A DNA stretch of 64,000 bases from JAFAXD01 sp035472475. Lineage in GTDB: Bacteria; Pseudomonadota; Alphaproteobacteria; Rhizobiales; Xanthobacteraceae. Shown here one piece after another: positions 19,497 to 27,536 of the stretch; position 1 is the stretch's first letter; each line of letters starts with the position of its first letter. The position numbers were made by a program, and so were the translations under genes. The notes under the pieces were generated by a model that was not told the origin of the DNA, ran no database searches, and saw nothing but the letters and a program-made list of their open reading frames with translations. The DNA lies in the NCBI GenBank assembly GCA_035472475.1, contig DATIPA010000047.1, positions 1 to 64,000 of the forward strand. Direction: 5' to 3'.

Positions 19497-20183
19497 ATGC
19501 CCAATACCCGCACGATCCTGATTGTTGACGACGACGCGGAATTGCGCGACGCGCTGGTCGAGCAACTGTCCTTGCACGAGGAATTTCACGCGATTGCGGT
19601 CGATACCGGGACCAAAGGGGTCCAGTCGGCCAAGGCCGGTCAGATCGACCTGGTGATCATGGACGTCGAGCTGCCCGACATCGATGGGCGCGAAGCTGTA
19701 CGCATCCTGCGCAAGAACGGCTTCAAATCGCCGATCATCATGCTGACGGGCCACGACACCGACTCGGATACGATCCTGGGGCTCGAGTCGGGCGCTAACG
19801 ACTACGTCCCCAAGCCATTCCGTTTCGCTGTGCTGTTGGCGCGCATTCGCGCGCAGCTGCGTCAGCACGAGGCGAGCGAAGATGCGGTCTTTGCAATCGG
19901 GCCGTACACATTTCGCCCGAGCTCAAAGCTGCTGGTCAATCCGGCGGGCAACAAGGTGCGTTTGACCGAAAAGGAAACGGCGATCCTGCGCTACCTCTAT
20001 CGGGCCGGGCAGAAGCCAGTGGCGCGCGACGTGCTGCTGCAGGAAGTATGGGGCTACAATTCGGGCGTCACCACGCACACCCTCGAAACTCACATTTATC
20101 GCTTGCGCCAGAAAGTGGAGAAGGATGCCGCCAATCCGGCGATCCTCGTGACTGATGCCGGCGGTTATAAACTGGTGCCCTAG
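19497..20183 (+). CDS. OmpR/PhoB-type response regulator, CenR-like
   Basis: The 228-residue protein has a receiver domain with acidic pocket DDD at the N terminus, phospho-acceptor Asp in VIMDVELPD near residue 59, the Thr in MLTGHD and the Lys in VPKPF. A winged-helix domain follows (LTEKETAILRYLYRAGQKPVARDVLLQEVWGY). The sequence strongly resembles the conserved rhizobial regulator I know as CenR, a cell-envelope regulator. This fits its position divergent from an L,D-transpeptidase gene. No histidine kinase is adjacent. AGAGG lies upstream of ATG 19497. Confidence 0.88.
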   Translation: MPNTRTILIVDDDAELRDALVEQLSLHEEFHAIAVDTGTKGVQSAKAGQIDLVIMDVELPDIDGREAVRILRKNGFKSPIIMLTGHDTDSDTILGLESGANDYVPKPFRFAVLLARIRAQLRQHEASEDAVFAIGPYTFRPSSKLLVNPAGNKVRLTEKETAILRYLYRAGQKPVARDVLLQEVWGYNSGVTTHTLETHIYRLRQKVEKDAANPAILVTDAGGYKLVP

Positions 20184-20231
20184 GGCATGATTCGACAAGC
20201 TGCGAGCCGGTCCAGCGCAAGCCGCATGCCC
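20183..20231. repeat. Possible degenerate 49-bp palindrome (GGGCATG...CATGCCC)
   Basis: Immediately after the response-regulator stop codon, GGGCATG (20183-20189) and CATGCCC (20225-20231) bound a 49-bp interval, the same length as the elements at 11732 and 63431. It shares the central CCGGT with them. Internal pairing is poor, so it is either a decayed copy or a weak terminator. Confidence 0.4.
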
Positions 20232-20248
20232 GACGGCAAGGCCTCTTT

Positions 20249-20301
20249 GATTCTGAAGTTCGTATCAAAGCGGGCTACGAGAGCTTACGAACTTCGGAAT
20301 C
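20249..20301. repeat. GATTCCGAAGTTCG inverted-repeat element (locus A)
   Basis: Arms of 16 bp at 20249-20264 (GATTCTGAAGTTCGTA) and 20286-20301 (TACGAACTTCGGAATC) match at 15 of 16 positions around a 21-base loop. The same arm sequence recurs at 36099-36150, 40667-40741 and 56938-57013. The right arm ends ten bases before the start codon of the next gene. Confidence 0.8.
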
Positions 20302-20311
20302 GGGGCCGTGG

Positions 20312-20779
20312 GTGTCCATCGAGGACGATGTCGCATTCCTAGAGCAGGTGCCGACGTTGGCGGTGCTCGGCCGGCCCGCGTTGCGCATTCTGGCGATCGG
20401 GGCGGAAAGCAGACATGTTGCGGCCGGCGAGATCCTGTTTCGCGCGGGTGACCGGGCAGAGGCGGGATTTGTGGTTCAGCAGGGTTCGCTCAGCCTGCGA
20501 ACGGGAGAACACGACGGCGTCCACCAGACTGCCGTTGCCACCCGCGGCATGCTGATCAATGAATTTGCGTTGTTTACCGACGCAGCTCGCACGGTGACGG
20601 CGATTGCACTCACGCCCACAACGGTGATGCGGATTCCACGCAACCTGTTCTTGCGAATGCTCGAGGGCTTTCCGGACGCCGCGAGCCAATTGCGCGCTCA
20701 CATGGCGTCGCGCGTCGATCGTACGGCGCGTGACATTGTCGGCATGCGCGAAGCCTTTAGCGGCGAACCGGACGCCTGA
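20312..20779 (+). CDS. Cyclic nucleotide-binding (cNMP) domain protein
   Basis: The 155-residue protein is a single cNMP-binding (CRP/FNR-like) beta-roll domain: FLEQVPTLAVLG, AAGEILFRAGDRAEAGFVVQQGSLSLR, GMLINEFALFTDAARTVTAIALTPTTVMRIPRN. There is no helix-turn-helix, so it is unlikely to bind DNA itself. The conserved phosphate-binding GEL...R arrangement is altered to NEFALFTDAART, so cyclic nucleotide binding is doubtful. The GTG at 20312 is the only start that keeps the whole domain. It follows the CenR-like gene on the same strand, separated by two palindromic elements. Confidence 0.8.
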   Translation: MSIEDDVAFLEQVPTLAVLGRPALRILAIGAESRHVAAGEILFRAGDRAEAGFVVQQGSLSLRTGEHDGVHQTAVATRGMLINEFALFTDAARTVTAIALTPTTVMRIPRNLFLRMLEGFPDAASQLRAHMASRVDRTARDIVGMREAFSGEPDA

Positions 20780-20796
20780 AACGTCCTCTCCGGCTG

Positions 20797-22431
20797 TCAC
20801 AGCTGCGCCGGCGCAAGCGGGCCGCGGCCGCGCATCAGGTCGGCCGCCTTTTCGGCAATCATCACGACTGGCGCGTTGATGTTGCCGCCGACGATATCGG
20901 GGAAGACCGATGCGTCGACCACACGCAATGCCTCGACACCGTGCACCCTCAGTTCAGCGTCGACCACGCTGGTTGGATCCGAGGGCGGGCCCATCCGGCA
21001 GGTGCCGAGCGGGTGGTGGACATCGACTGCGGTCGCCTTGATCAAGGCGTCGATGTCGGCATCGGTGGTTTTGGCGGCCCCTGGAACAACTTCGGAACCG
21101 CGAAACTGATCGAACGGTTTTTGCTGAGCAATCTCGCGGAAGATGCGAACGCCCGCGCGCAATGCCTTCCAGTCATAGTCGGCCTGGAGAAAGTTCTGGT
21201 GAATCCGAATCGGTTTGGTCGGATCGGAGGAAGCGAGTTGCAGCCAACCACGACTCTCCGGACGCAGGGCAACAACCCGGCAACCCCAGCCATCCGGAAA
21301 CGGCCGTTCGAATGGCCAATAAGGCTTGGCAGTTATCGGCGCGGCGGCCATCATCATCTGCAAGTCGGGCAGCCGGACATCCGGACTGCTCTTGATGAAG
21401 CCGATCAGGCCGACCGGGAGGTCGTTCGCAAAACCCGTCCCAAAACAATAGGTCTTGGCGCATTCGTAGAGGAGACGGTCGTAGCGGAGATTTTCCGGAA
21501 ACGGCCCCGGCTGCTTGCGCGCGAACACGACGAGGACCGACAGGTGGTCCTGCAAATTCTTGCCGACGCCCTTGAGTGCGGCGCGCGTTGGGATTTGCTG
21601 AACGCCAAGTTCCTCGGGATCGCCAATCCCCGACAGCATCAGAAGTTGGGGCGAGTTGATGACGCCGCCCGCCAGTACCACCTCCCGTTCGGCGTGCACC
21701 GTGCGCCGGTGCCCGTGTTGCAGCATCTCGATCCCGACGGCGCGATGGCCCTCAAACAGCACGCGGGTCGCGAGCGCGTGGGTCACAACCCGCAGATTTT
21801 TGCGCCGCAAGGCCGGATAGAGGTAGGCGACCGCGCAACTGCAGCGCCGTCCGCCCTGGATCGTGTATTGGCTGTTCCCGAAGCCCTGTTGCTGAATGCC
21901 GTTGAAATCGTCGGTCAGTTCAAACCCGGCGGTGACCACGGCGTGCGTGCTGGCGTCCACCAACGGGTCGCGGTAGGTCGAAAAGCGGGTGGTCAATGGC
22001 CCGTGGCCGCCCCGGTAGATGCTCGCGCCCCCTTCCCATGACTCCTGTTTACGGAAGTACGGCAGGCAGTGCGCGTAGGACCAAGTCGGGAGCCCGCGTG
22101 CGGCCCACTGATCGTAGTCGGCGCGATTGCCGCGCACGTATGCCATTGCATTAATCGCGGAGGACCCGCCGATCACTTTTCCGCGTGCACATTCGACCGC
22201 TCGCCCGTTGACGTTTTCCTCCGGCTCGCAGTCGTACATCCAGTCGTACAAACGCTGTTCGTAGATCTGGCCCCACGCCAATGGGATGTCGATGCGCGGA
22301 TCGCGGTCCCATCCGCCCGCTTCTAGCAACAGCGCGCGGATGTCGGCGTCTTCGCTCAACCTACCCGCCAGCGTGCAGCCCGCGGATCCGGCACCGACAA
22401 TGATGTAATCGTAGCTCTCAGGCCGCTGCAT
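20797..22431 (-). CDS. GMC family oxidoreductase (choline/alcohol dehydrogenase-like)
   Basis: GMC enzymes are FAD-dependent alcohol oxidases or dehydrogenases. The 544-residue protein begins YDYIIVGAGSAGCTLAGRL (FAD-binding glycines), then CARGKVIGGSSAINAMAYVRG, and VVLAGGVINSPQLLMLSGIG (the second GMC signature). It ends with the VDVHHPLGTCRMG active-site segment and DASVFPDIVGGNINAPVVMIAEKAADL. The ATG at 22431 is chosen because GGAGGAGGG lies immediately upstream. The substrate is unknown; choline, polyethylene glycol or other alcohols are typical of the group. It is the last gene of a minus-strand series after xthA. Confidence 0.9.
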   Translation of the reverse strand: MQRPESYDYIIVGAGSAGCTLAGRLSEDADIRALLLEAGGWDRDPRIDIPLAWGQIYEQRLYDWMYDCEPEENVNGRAVECARGKVIGGSSAINAMAYVRGNRADYDQWAARGLPTWSYAHCLPYFRKQESWEGGASIYRGGHGPLTTRFSTYRDPLVDASTHAVVTAGFELTDDFNGIQQQGFGNSQYTIQGGRRCSCAVAYLYPALRRKNLRVVTHALATRVLFEGHRAVGIEMLQHGHRRTVHAEREVVLAGGVINSPQLLMLSGIGDPEELGVQQIPTRAALKGVGKNLQDHLSVLVVFARKQPGPFPENLRYDRLLYECAKTYCFGTGFANDLPVGLIGFIKSSPDVRLPDLQMMMAAAPITAKPYWPFERPFPDGWGCRVVALRPESRGWLQLASSDPTKPIRIHQNFLQADYDWKALRAGVRIFREIAQQKPFDQFRGSEVVPGAAKTTDADIDALIKATAVDVHHPLGTCRMGPPSDPTSVVDAELRVHGVEALRVVDASVFPDIVGGNINAPVVMIAEKAADLMRGRGPLAPAQL

Positions 22432-22513
22432 CGCCCTCCTCCGCCCCGCGCGGTCGCGAAACGGCGAAAAGCATGTCACCAGGCAACCGGCCGGGCAATC
22501 CTTGGAAGAGCGA

Positions 22514-23320
22514 CTAAGATTCGATGGTCGTCGTTACGGGCACGTGGTCGGACGGCCGTGGCCAGCCGCGCGCCTCGCGCGCAATTTTGATCCCGCGGAA
22601 ACGGTCGCCCAACGCCGGACTGACCCAGATGTGATCCAGCCGCCGTCCCTTGTCGACAGCGGCCCAGTCCGACGCCCGATAGCTCCACCAAGTATACAGC
22701 TTGGTCGGTTCCGGGATGACCGTGCGGGCAATGTCGATCCAGCCGCCGGCGCGCTGGAACGCCGTGAGCTTTTCACATTCGACTGGCGTGTGTGAGACGA
22801 CCTTGAGTAATCGCTTGTGGCTCCAGACGTCGTGCTCGAGTGGCGCAACGTTGAGATCGCCGACCACGATGGCGCGCGTGTTGCTCGGCCGCAGCTCGGC
22901 GCAGCCGGCGAGCTCATCGAGGAAGCCGAGCTTGTGCGCGAATTTGGGATTGATCTCGGGGTCTGGCTCGTCACCGCCTGCCGGCACATAGAAATTGTGC
23001 AGCTTGATCTGCTCGCGCAGGCCGGCCTTCTCCCCGAGAATGACCGTGATGTGGCGCGAATCGGTCTTCCCGCCGAACTCCGTGCGCACGACGGCGTCAA
23101 ACGGAAAGCGTGAGATCACGGCAACGCCGTGGTAGCCCTTCTGGCCGTTGACGGCGATATGCTCATAGCCCAGCCGCTTGAAGCGCCGCAGGGGAAACTT
23201 GCCGTCCGGGCACTTGGTTTCCTGCAGGCACAACACATCGGGTCGTGTCGCCTTAAGGAATTTCGCGACCAGGTCGATCCGCAACCGGACCGAGTTGATG
23301 TTCCAGGTCGTTAGCGTCAG
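22514..23320 (-). CDS. xthA: Exodeoxyribonuclease III with apparent CTG start
   Basis: The product is an apurinic/apyrimidinic endonuclease and 3'-5' exonuclease of base-excision repair. It has LCLQETKCPD (metal-binding Glu), GDLNVAPLEHDVW, RLDHIWVS and SDHVPV. The conserved N-terminal strand TLTTWNINSVRLRID, carrying the active-site Asn, is encoded upstream of the first ATG/GTG/TTG-type codon (TTG at 23284). No canonical start exists in frame between that strand and the preceding lolA stop at 23328. The CTG at 23320 gives 268 residues, the usual family length. No clear ribosome-binding site precedes it, so coupling to lolA is likely. Confidence 0.88.
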   Translation of the reverse strand: MTLTTWNINSVRLRIDLVAKFLKATRPDVLCLQETKCPDGKFPLRRFKRLGYEHIAVNGQKGYHGVAVISRFPFDAVVRTEFGGKTDSRHITVILGEKAGLREQIKLHNFYVPAGGDEPDPEINPKFAHKLGFLDELAGCAELRPSNTRAIVVGDLNVAPLEHDVWSHKRLLKVVSHTPVECEKLTAFQRAGGWIDIARTVIPEPTKLYTWWSYRASDWAAVDKGRRLDHIWVSPALGDRFRGIKIAREARGWPRPSDHVPVTTTIES

Positions 23321-23327
23321 CGATTGA

Positions 23328-24047
23328 TCAGCGGCTGTTTTGGAGATCGGGATTCTCGTAGTTGATTTGGAACAGCGCCGGATCGAGCTTCTTACCCGCG
23401 TCGAGATTATACACCGCGACCGTCGTGTCGTAGCCTTGCGGGTCGGTCACGGTCCATTGCCGCAGTTTGAAGTCCTTGGCGCCAAACTTCAGCATCAGCC
23501 GGTTGGTGCCGACCAGCTGCTGTTCCTCGATCACCACGGTCACGAACTGCTCGTCCGCCCCAACCGATACGAGGTTGGTGTCGCGCCCAAGGTCGACGCG
23601 ATCAGCGACCAGGAAGCGCAAGGGAGTTTGCGACAGCGGATAGAGATCCTGGGTTGCCCGCTTGCGGTCGCGTACGACGACCGACTGGCCGTCGGCAATG
23701 ACGTCGACCCGGCTCGGCGGTGAATACTCGAAGCGCACCTTGCCGGGCTTTTGGACGTAGAACTGGCCTTCGGTGCGTCGCCCGTCTGGGCCGACCTGGA
23801 CGAAATCACCGACGAGGGTCTTCATATTGGACAGGTATGCGCTGACCCGCTCGACCAGCGCCCTGCCATCCAATTGCTGTTGCTGCGGCTCTGCTGCGTT
23901 GCTGGCCAGCGGGGTCGTGCGCTGGACGGAAGGCGGCTTCGGCGCGGAATCCCGCCCGGTGACCGCCCGCGGCACGGGTATGGTTTGCGCCGTGGCCGCG
24001 GCCGTGACGACGAACGCCACTGCGACTGCGCTAACGGTCTTGAACAT
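23328..24047 (-). CDS. lolA: Outer-membrane lipoprotein carrier protein LolA (paralogue 2)
   Basis: LolA is the periplasmic chaperone that moves lipoproteins from LolCDE to the outer membrane. The 239-residue protein has a signal peptide (about 20 residues ending ATAQ), a low-complexity linker including QQQQ, and the LolA fold: MKTLVGDFVQVGPDGRRTEGQFYVQKPGKVRFEY, IADGQSVVVRDRKRATQDLYPLSQTPLRFL, and a C-terminal DPQGYDTTVAVYNL. Start ATG 24047 has GGGGAG upstream. It follows a close lolA paralogue by 90 bp, and xthA begins within ten bases of its stop. Confidence 0.92.
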   Translation of the reverse strand: MFKTVSAVAVAFVVTAAATAQTIPVPRAVTGRDSAPKPPSVQRTTPLASNAAEPQQQQLDGRALVERVSAYLSNMKTLVGDFVQVGPDGRRTEGQFYVQKPGKVRFEYSPPSRVDVIADGQSVVVRDRKRATQDLYPLSQTPLRFLVADRVDLGRDTNLVSVGADEQFVTVVIEEQQLVGTNRLMLKFGAKDFKLRQWTVTDPQGYDTTVAVYNLDAGKKLDPALFQINYENPDLQNSR

Positions 24048-24137
24048 GCCCCATCTCCCCCAAGTTGGTATTTCGTTGACGGCTCTCGGCGCGAGCGTCC
24101 ATTGATCGTTTACACAAGTTACCAGATCGTTAACGAT

Positions 24138-24812
24138 TCACCTGGTGTTCTGCAGATCGGGATTGTCATAGTTAATTTTGAACAAATCCGGATCGGGTTT
24201 CTTCTTGGTGTCGAGGTTATAGACGGCGACCGTGGTGTCGTATCCCTGCGGGTCGGTCACCGTCCATTGCCGCAACTGCAGGTCCTTCGCGCCAAACATC
24301 AGCACCAGGCGGTTGGTGCCTACGAACTGCTTTTCCTCGATCACCAGGGTCACAAAGACGTCGTCCACGGCGACTGACACCAGGTTGGTGTCGCGTCCGA
24401 GGTCGATGCGATCCGACAGCAGGTAGCGCAGCGGCGTTTGCGACAGCGGATAAAGGTCCTGGGTCGCGAGCTTGCGATCGCGCACAACCACGGACTGACC
24501 GTCTGCAATCACGTCGACCCGGCTCGGGGGCTTGTATTCGAAGCGCACCTTGCCGGGCTTTTGGATGAAGAACTGCCCTTCCGTGCGAGCGCCGTCGGGG
24601 CCGACTTGCACGAAGTCGCCCACCAGGGTCTGAATGTTGGTCAAATACCCGTTGATACGTTCGACCAAAGCACGCTGCCGGGCTTCGCTGTCGGTTGAAT
24701 CTTGCGGCGCGGCCGCAGCGGTGCCGGTCGGTGTCACCGGCACCGTCTGGGCGGTAGCGGATGCGATCACGGCGCTCAAAACCAGCGCGACCGTGGCTAC
24801 GACCCGACCCAT
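24138..24812 (-). CDS. lolA: Outer-membrane lipoprotein carrier protein LolA (paralogue 1)
   Basis: This 224-residue protein is a second LolA with a signal peptide ending ATAQ and the same core segments as its neighbour, including VGPDG-RTEGQF, KPGKVRFEY, PPSRVDVIADGQSVVVRDRK and DPQGYDTTVAVYNLD. By eye the mature domains are roughly three-quarters identical, which indicates tandem duplication. The linker after the signal peptide is shorter than in the other copy. ATG 24812 has AGAGG eight bases upstream. It lies 339 bp downstream of ftsK, the usual neighbour of lolA in alphaproteobacteria, so this copy may hold the ancestral position. Confidence 0.92.
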   Translation of the reverse strand: MGRVVATVALVLSAVIASATAQTVPVTPTGTAAAAPQDSTDSEARQRALVERINGYLTNIQTLVGDFVQVGPDGARTEGQFFIQKPGKVRFEYKPPSRVDVIADGQSVVVRDRKLATQDLYPLSQTPLRYLLSDRIDLGRDTNLVSVAVDDVFVTLVIEEKQFVGTNRLVLMFGAKDLQLRQWTVTDPQGYDTTVAVYNLDTKKKPDPDLFKINYDNPDLQNTR

Positions 24813-25151
24813 ATGTCACCTCTTCGTTTCGCCAGCGCATGATCGCGGAGGCTGGCCCTCGCGGGAGGGCAGCTTCGCCGTCGGGTCAAGCCCGCAAGTC
24901 AGCGTTTCCGATCAGACCATGCCCCCCGTCGCAAGCTCAAGGACGAAATCCGCCCGATTCGATCGGATTTTGCCCTTGTGTATTACTCCCGGCGGCCGCC
25001 CCTCGGCGCCGGGCCGTAAAGCCCCTTAACACATTGACGCTGCACCAGTTTTATCGAACGCGCAAGTCCCCAAATGCGTCCACGGGCCAATGCTTGTTAA
25101 TTTTTTAGGCGCACGATGTGGCCATTTCGCGGCCCACAACCGCGGTTCGCG
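24813..25151. other. Intergenic region between ftsK and lolA, no gene seen
   Basis: This 339-bp stretch separates ftsK from the first lolA, both on the minus strand. Overlapping open frames on the plus strand are arginine/proline-rich shadows without recognisable motifs. The part next to lolA probably holds its promoter. A short T-rich segment (25098-25107 on the plus strand) is visible, but I could not assign a specific terminator or promoter. Confidence 0.5.
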
Positions 25152-27536
25152 TCACAACGTATCGTCCGCGCCGCCCTCGATTAGAATTTCGCGCTTGCCG
25201 GCGTGATTGGCTTGGCCCACCACACCCTCCTGCTCCATCCGTTCCATGATCGAAGCGGCGCGGTTGTAGCCGATCTGCAGGCGGCGCTGGATGTAGCTCG
25301 TCGACGCCTTGCGATCGCGCAGCACGATCTGCACGGCCTGCTGATAAAGATCCGTTGCGTCTCCGGTCGCGCCCATGCCGGTCGCATCGAAGATCGGATT
25401 GCCGTCGTCGTCCTCGTCGCCAGCGGCGGTGACGTCCTCGAGATATTGCGGGGCGCCCTGCGATTTGAGATGGCGCACGATCTTTTCAACTTCGTCATCG
25501 GAGACGAACGGCCCATGCACGCGGCTGATGCGGCCGCCACCCGCCATGTAGAGCATGTCGCCCTGGCCCAGCAGCTGCTCGGCCCCCTGCTCGCCCAGGA
25601 TGGTGCGGCTGTCGATCTTGGAGGTGACCTGAAACGAGATCCGGGTCGGGAAGTTGGCCTTGATGGTGCCGGTGATGACGTCGACCGACGGACGCTGCGT
25701 CGCCAGAATAACGTGAATGCCGGCCGCGCGCGCCATCTGGGCGAGGCGCTGGATCGCGCCTTCGATGTCCTTGCCGGCGACCATCATCAGGTCGGCCATC
25801 TCGTCCACGATCACGACCAGGTACGGCAGGAAGTCGAGCTCGAACTCTTCGCGTTCGTAAACCGCCTCACCGGTCTCCTTGTCGTAGCCGGTGTGCACCG
25901 TGCGCGAGAGCGCTTCGCCCTTGGCTTTGGCTTCGGCGAGGCGCGCGTTGTATCCGTCGATGTTGCGCACGCCGAGCTTGGCCATTTTCTTATAGCGGTC
26001 CTCCATTTCGCGCACCGCCCACTTGAGCGCGACCACCGCCTTCTTGGGATCGGTCACGACCGGCGTGAGCAGATGCGGGATCCCGTCGTAGACCGAAAGC
26101 TCGAGCATCTTGGGATCGACCATGATCAGCCGGCACTGGTCGGGGTGCAGCCGGTACACCAAGCTTAGAATCATCGTGTTGATCGCGACCGACTTGCCGG
26201 ATCCGGTCGTGCCGGCGATCAGCAGGTGCGGCATGCGCGCGAGATCGACGATCACGGGCTCGCCGCCAATGGTCTTGCCGAGGCAGAGCGGCAGTTTCGC
26301 CGCCGAATTCGCATAGTCATCCGCCGACAGGAGTTCGCGCAGGTACACTTTTTCGCGCGTCGAGTTCGGAAGCTCGATCCCGATTGCGTTACGGCCCGAC
26401 ACCACGGCGACGCGGGCCGAGACCGCACTCATCGACCGCGCAATGTCGTCGGCGAGACCAATCACCCGCGACGATTTGATACCGGGCGCGGGCTCAAGTT
26501 CGTAGAGCGTTACGACCGGCCCCGGCCGCGCATTGAGGATCTGGCCGCGAACGCCGAAATCATCGAGCACGCTTTCAAGCGCGCTCGCGTTCTCCTGAAT
26601 GACTTGCTGGCTGGGCGCTGCACGTTCATTGGGTTTGTAAGCCGCCAACAAGTTGAGGGACGGCAGAACGTAGCCGTCCGACGTGCGGCGCGGGGCCCGC
26701 GGTGGCCGCGGCTTGGCCGGCGCACGCGCCGGGTTGGCGGGCCCGTCTTCGACCGCCGGTTCGTGGACGGCGTCGGCATCGCCCGTCAATCGCGGCTCAA
26801 GGCGCTGTTCGGCTGCTCGGCTGATCGGCGGACGTAGCTTCGCGGCGCGGCGCCTAGACACCAGCCGCGCCAGTTGCGCCTTCGCGCTCAACAATCCGTG
26901 CACCAACCAGCCGATCGAGATTGCGGCCCCCGCCTCTTCGTCGCGCTCGCTCGGCGTGCGCAGCAGCAGGCCGCTCGCGACGGCGATCGCTGCGAGTGCC
27001 CCGCAGCCAAGGACGATCGCTATGACAATCCGGATTGCGCTATCGAGCGGACCGAGAACGGTGGCCGGCGCACGCAACACCAGGTCGCCGACGACACCGC
27101 CTAGTCCGGTCGGTAGTGGCCAGCCTGTCGTGCGCGGAAGGCACGCGAAAAACCCGGCAGCGAGCACGGTCCCGACGATCCAAAGCCCGAGCCGCAGCGG
27201 CTCGCGGCACAGCAGCCCGTGGGTAATGAGCCGCAAGCCCCAAGCGACGATCGGAGCAATCAGCGCGATCGACGCCAACCCGATCAACTGCATCATCAGG
27301 TCCGCGGTGACCGCGCCAGGCAGGCCCAGCAGATTGCGTACGGGCGCGCTTGTCGCGTGGCTGAACGAGGGATCCCTGACCGACCAGGTGGCAAGCGCGG
27401 CGACCGCCGCGACGCTCAGTGCAATCAGCGCGAGGCCTGCGACCTCGCGCAGCCGCCGGCGCACGGCGTCGCCGAGATCGTCCGACCACAGGAAGGACAT
27501 GTCGAGGTTGTGCTGAAGCACGGAGATCGCTCTCAT
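25152..27536 (-). CDS. ftsK: DNA translocase FtsK
   Basis: FtsK anchors in the divisome and pumps chromosomal DNA toward dif at division. The 794-residue protein has four N-terminal membrane helices in about 190 residues, a short linker, the alpha domain, the beta RecA-like motor with Walker A GTTGSGKS near residue 447 and Walker B YLVVIVDEMADLMM. The C-terminal gamma winged helix (RKASTSYIQRRLQIGYNRAASIMERMEQEGVV) recognises polar KOPS sites. The ATG at 27536 overlaps the aminotransferase stop codon (ATGA); an ATG twelve codons later is an alternative. Confidence 0.97.
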   Translation of the reverse strand: MRAISVLQHNLDMSFLWSDDLGDAVRRRLREVAGLALIALSVAAVAALATWSVRDPSFSHATSAPVRNLLGLPGAVTADLMMQLIGLASIALIAPIVAWGLRLITHGLLCREPLRLGLWIVGTVLAAGFFACLPRTTGWPLPTGLGGVVGDLVLRAPATVLGPLDSAIRIVIAIVLGCGALAAIAVASGLLLRTPSERDEEAGAAISIGWLVHGLLSAKAQLARLVSRRRAAKLRPPISRAAEQRLEPRLTGDADAVHEPAVEDGPANPARAPAKPRPPRAPRRTSDGYVLPSLNLLAAYKPNERAAPSQQVIQENASALESVLDDFGVRGQILNARPGPVVTLYELEPAPGIKSSRVIGLADDIARSMSAVSARVAVVSGRNAIGIELPNSTREKVYLRELLSADDYANSAAKLPLCLGKTIGGEPVIVDLARMPHLLIAGTTGSGKSVAINTMILSLVYRLHPDQCRLIMVDPKMLELSVYDGIPHLLTPVVTDPKKAVVALKWAVREMEDRYKKMAKLGVRNIDGYNARLAEAKAKGEALSRTVHTGYDKETGEAVYEREEFELDFLPYLVVIVDEMADLMMVAGKDIEGAIQRLAQMARAAGIHVILATQRPSVDVITGTIKANFPTRISFQVTSKIDSRTILGEQGAEQLLGQGDMLYMAGGGRISRVHGPFVSDDEVEKIVRHLKSQGAPQYLEDVTAAGDEDDDGNPIFDATGMGATGDATDLYQQAVQIVLRDRKASTSYIQRRLQIGYNRAASIMERMEQEGVVGQANHAGKREILIEGGADDTL

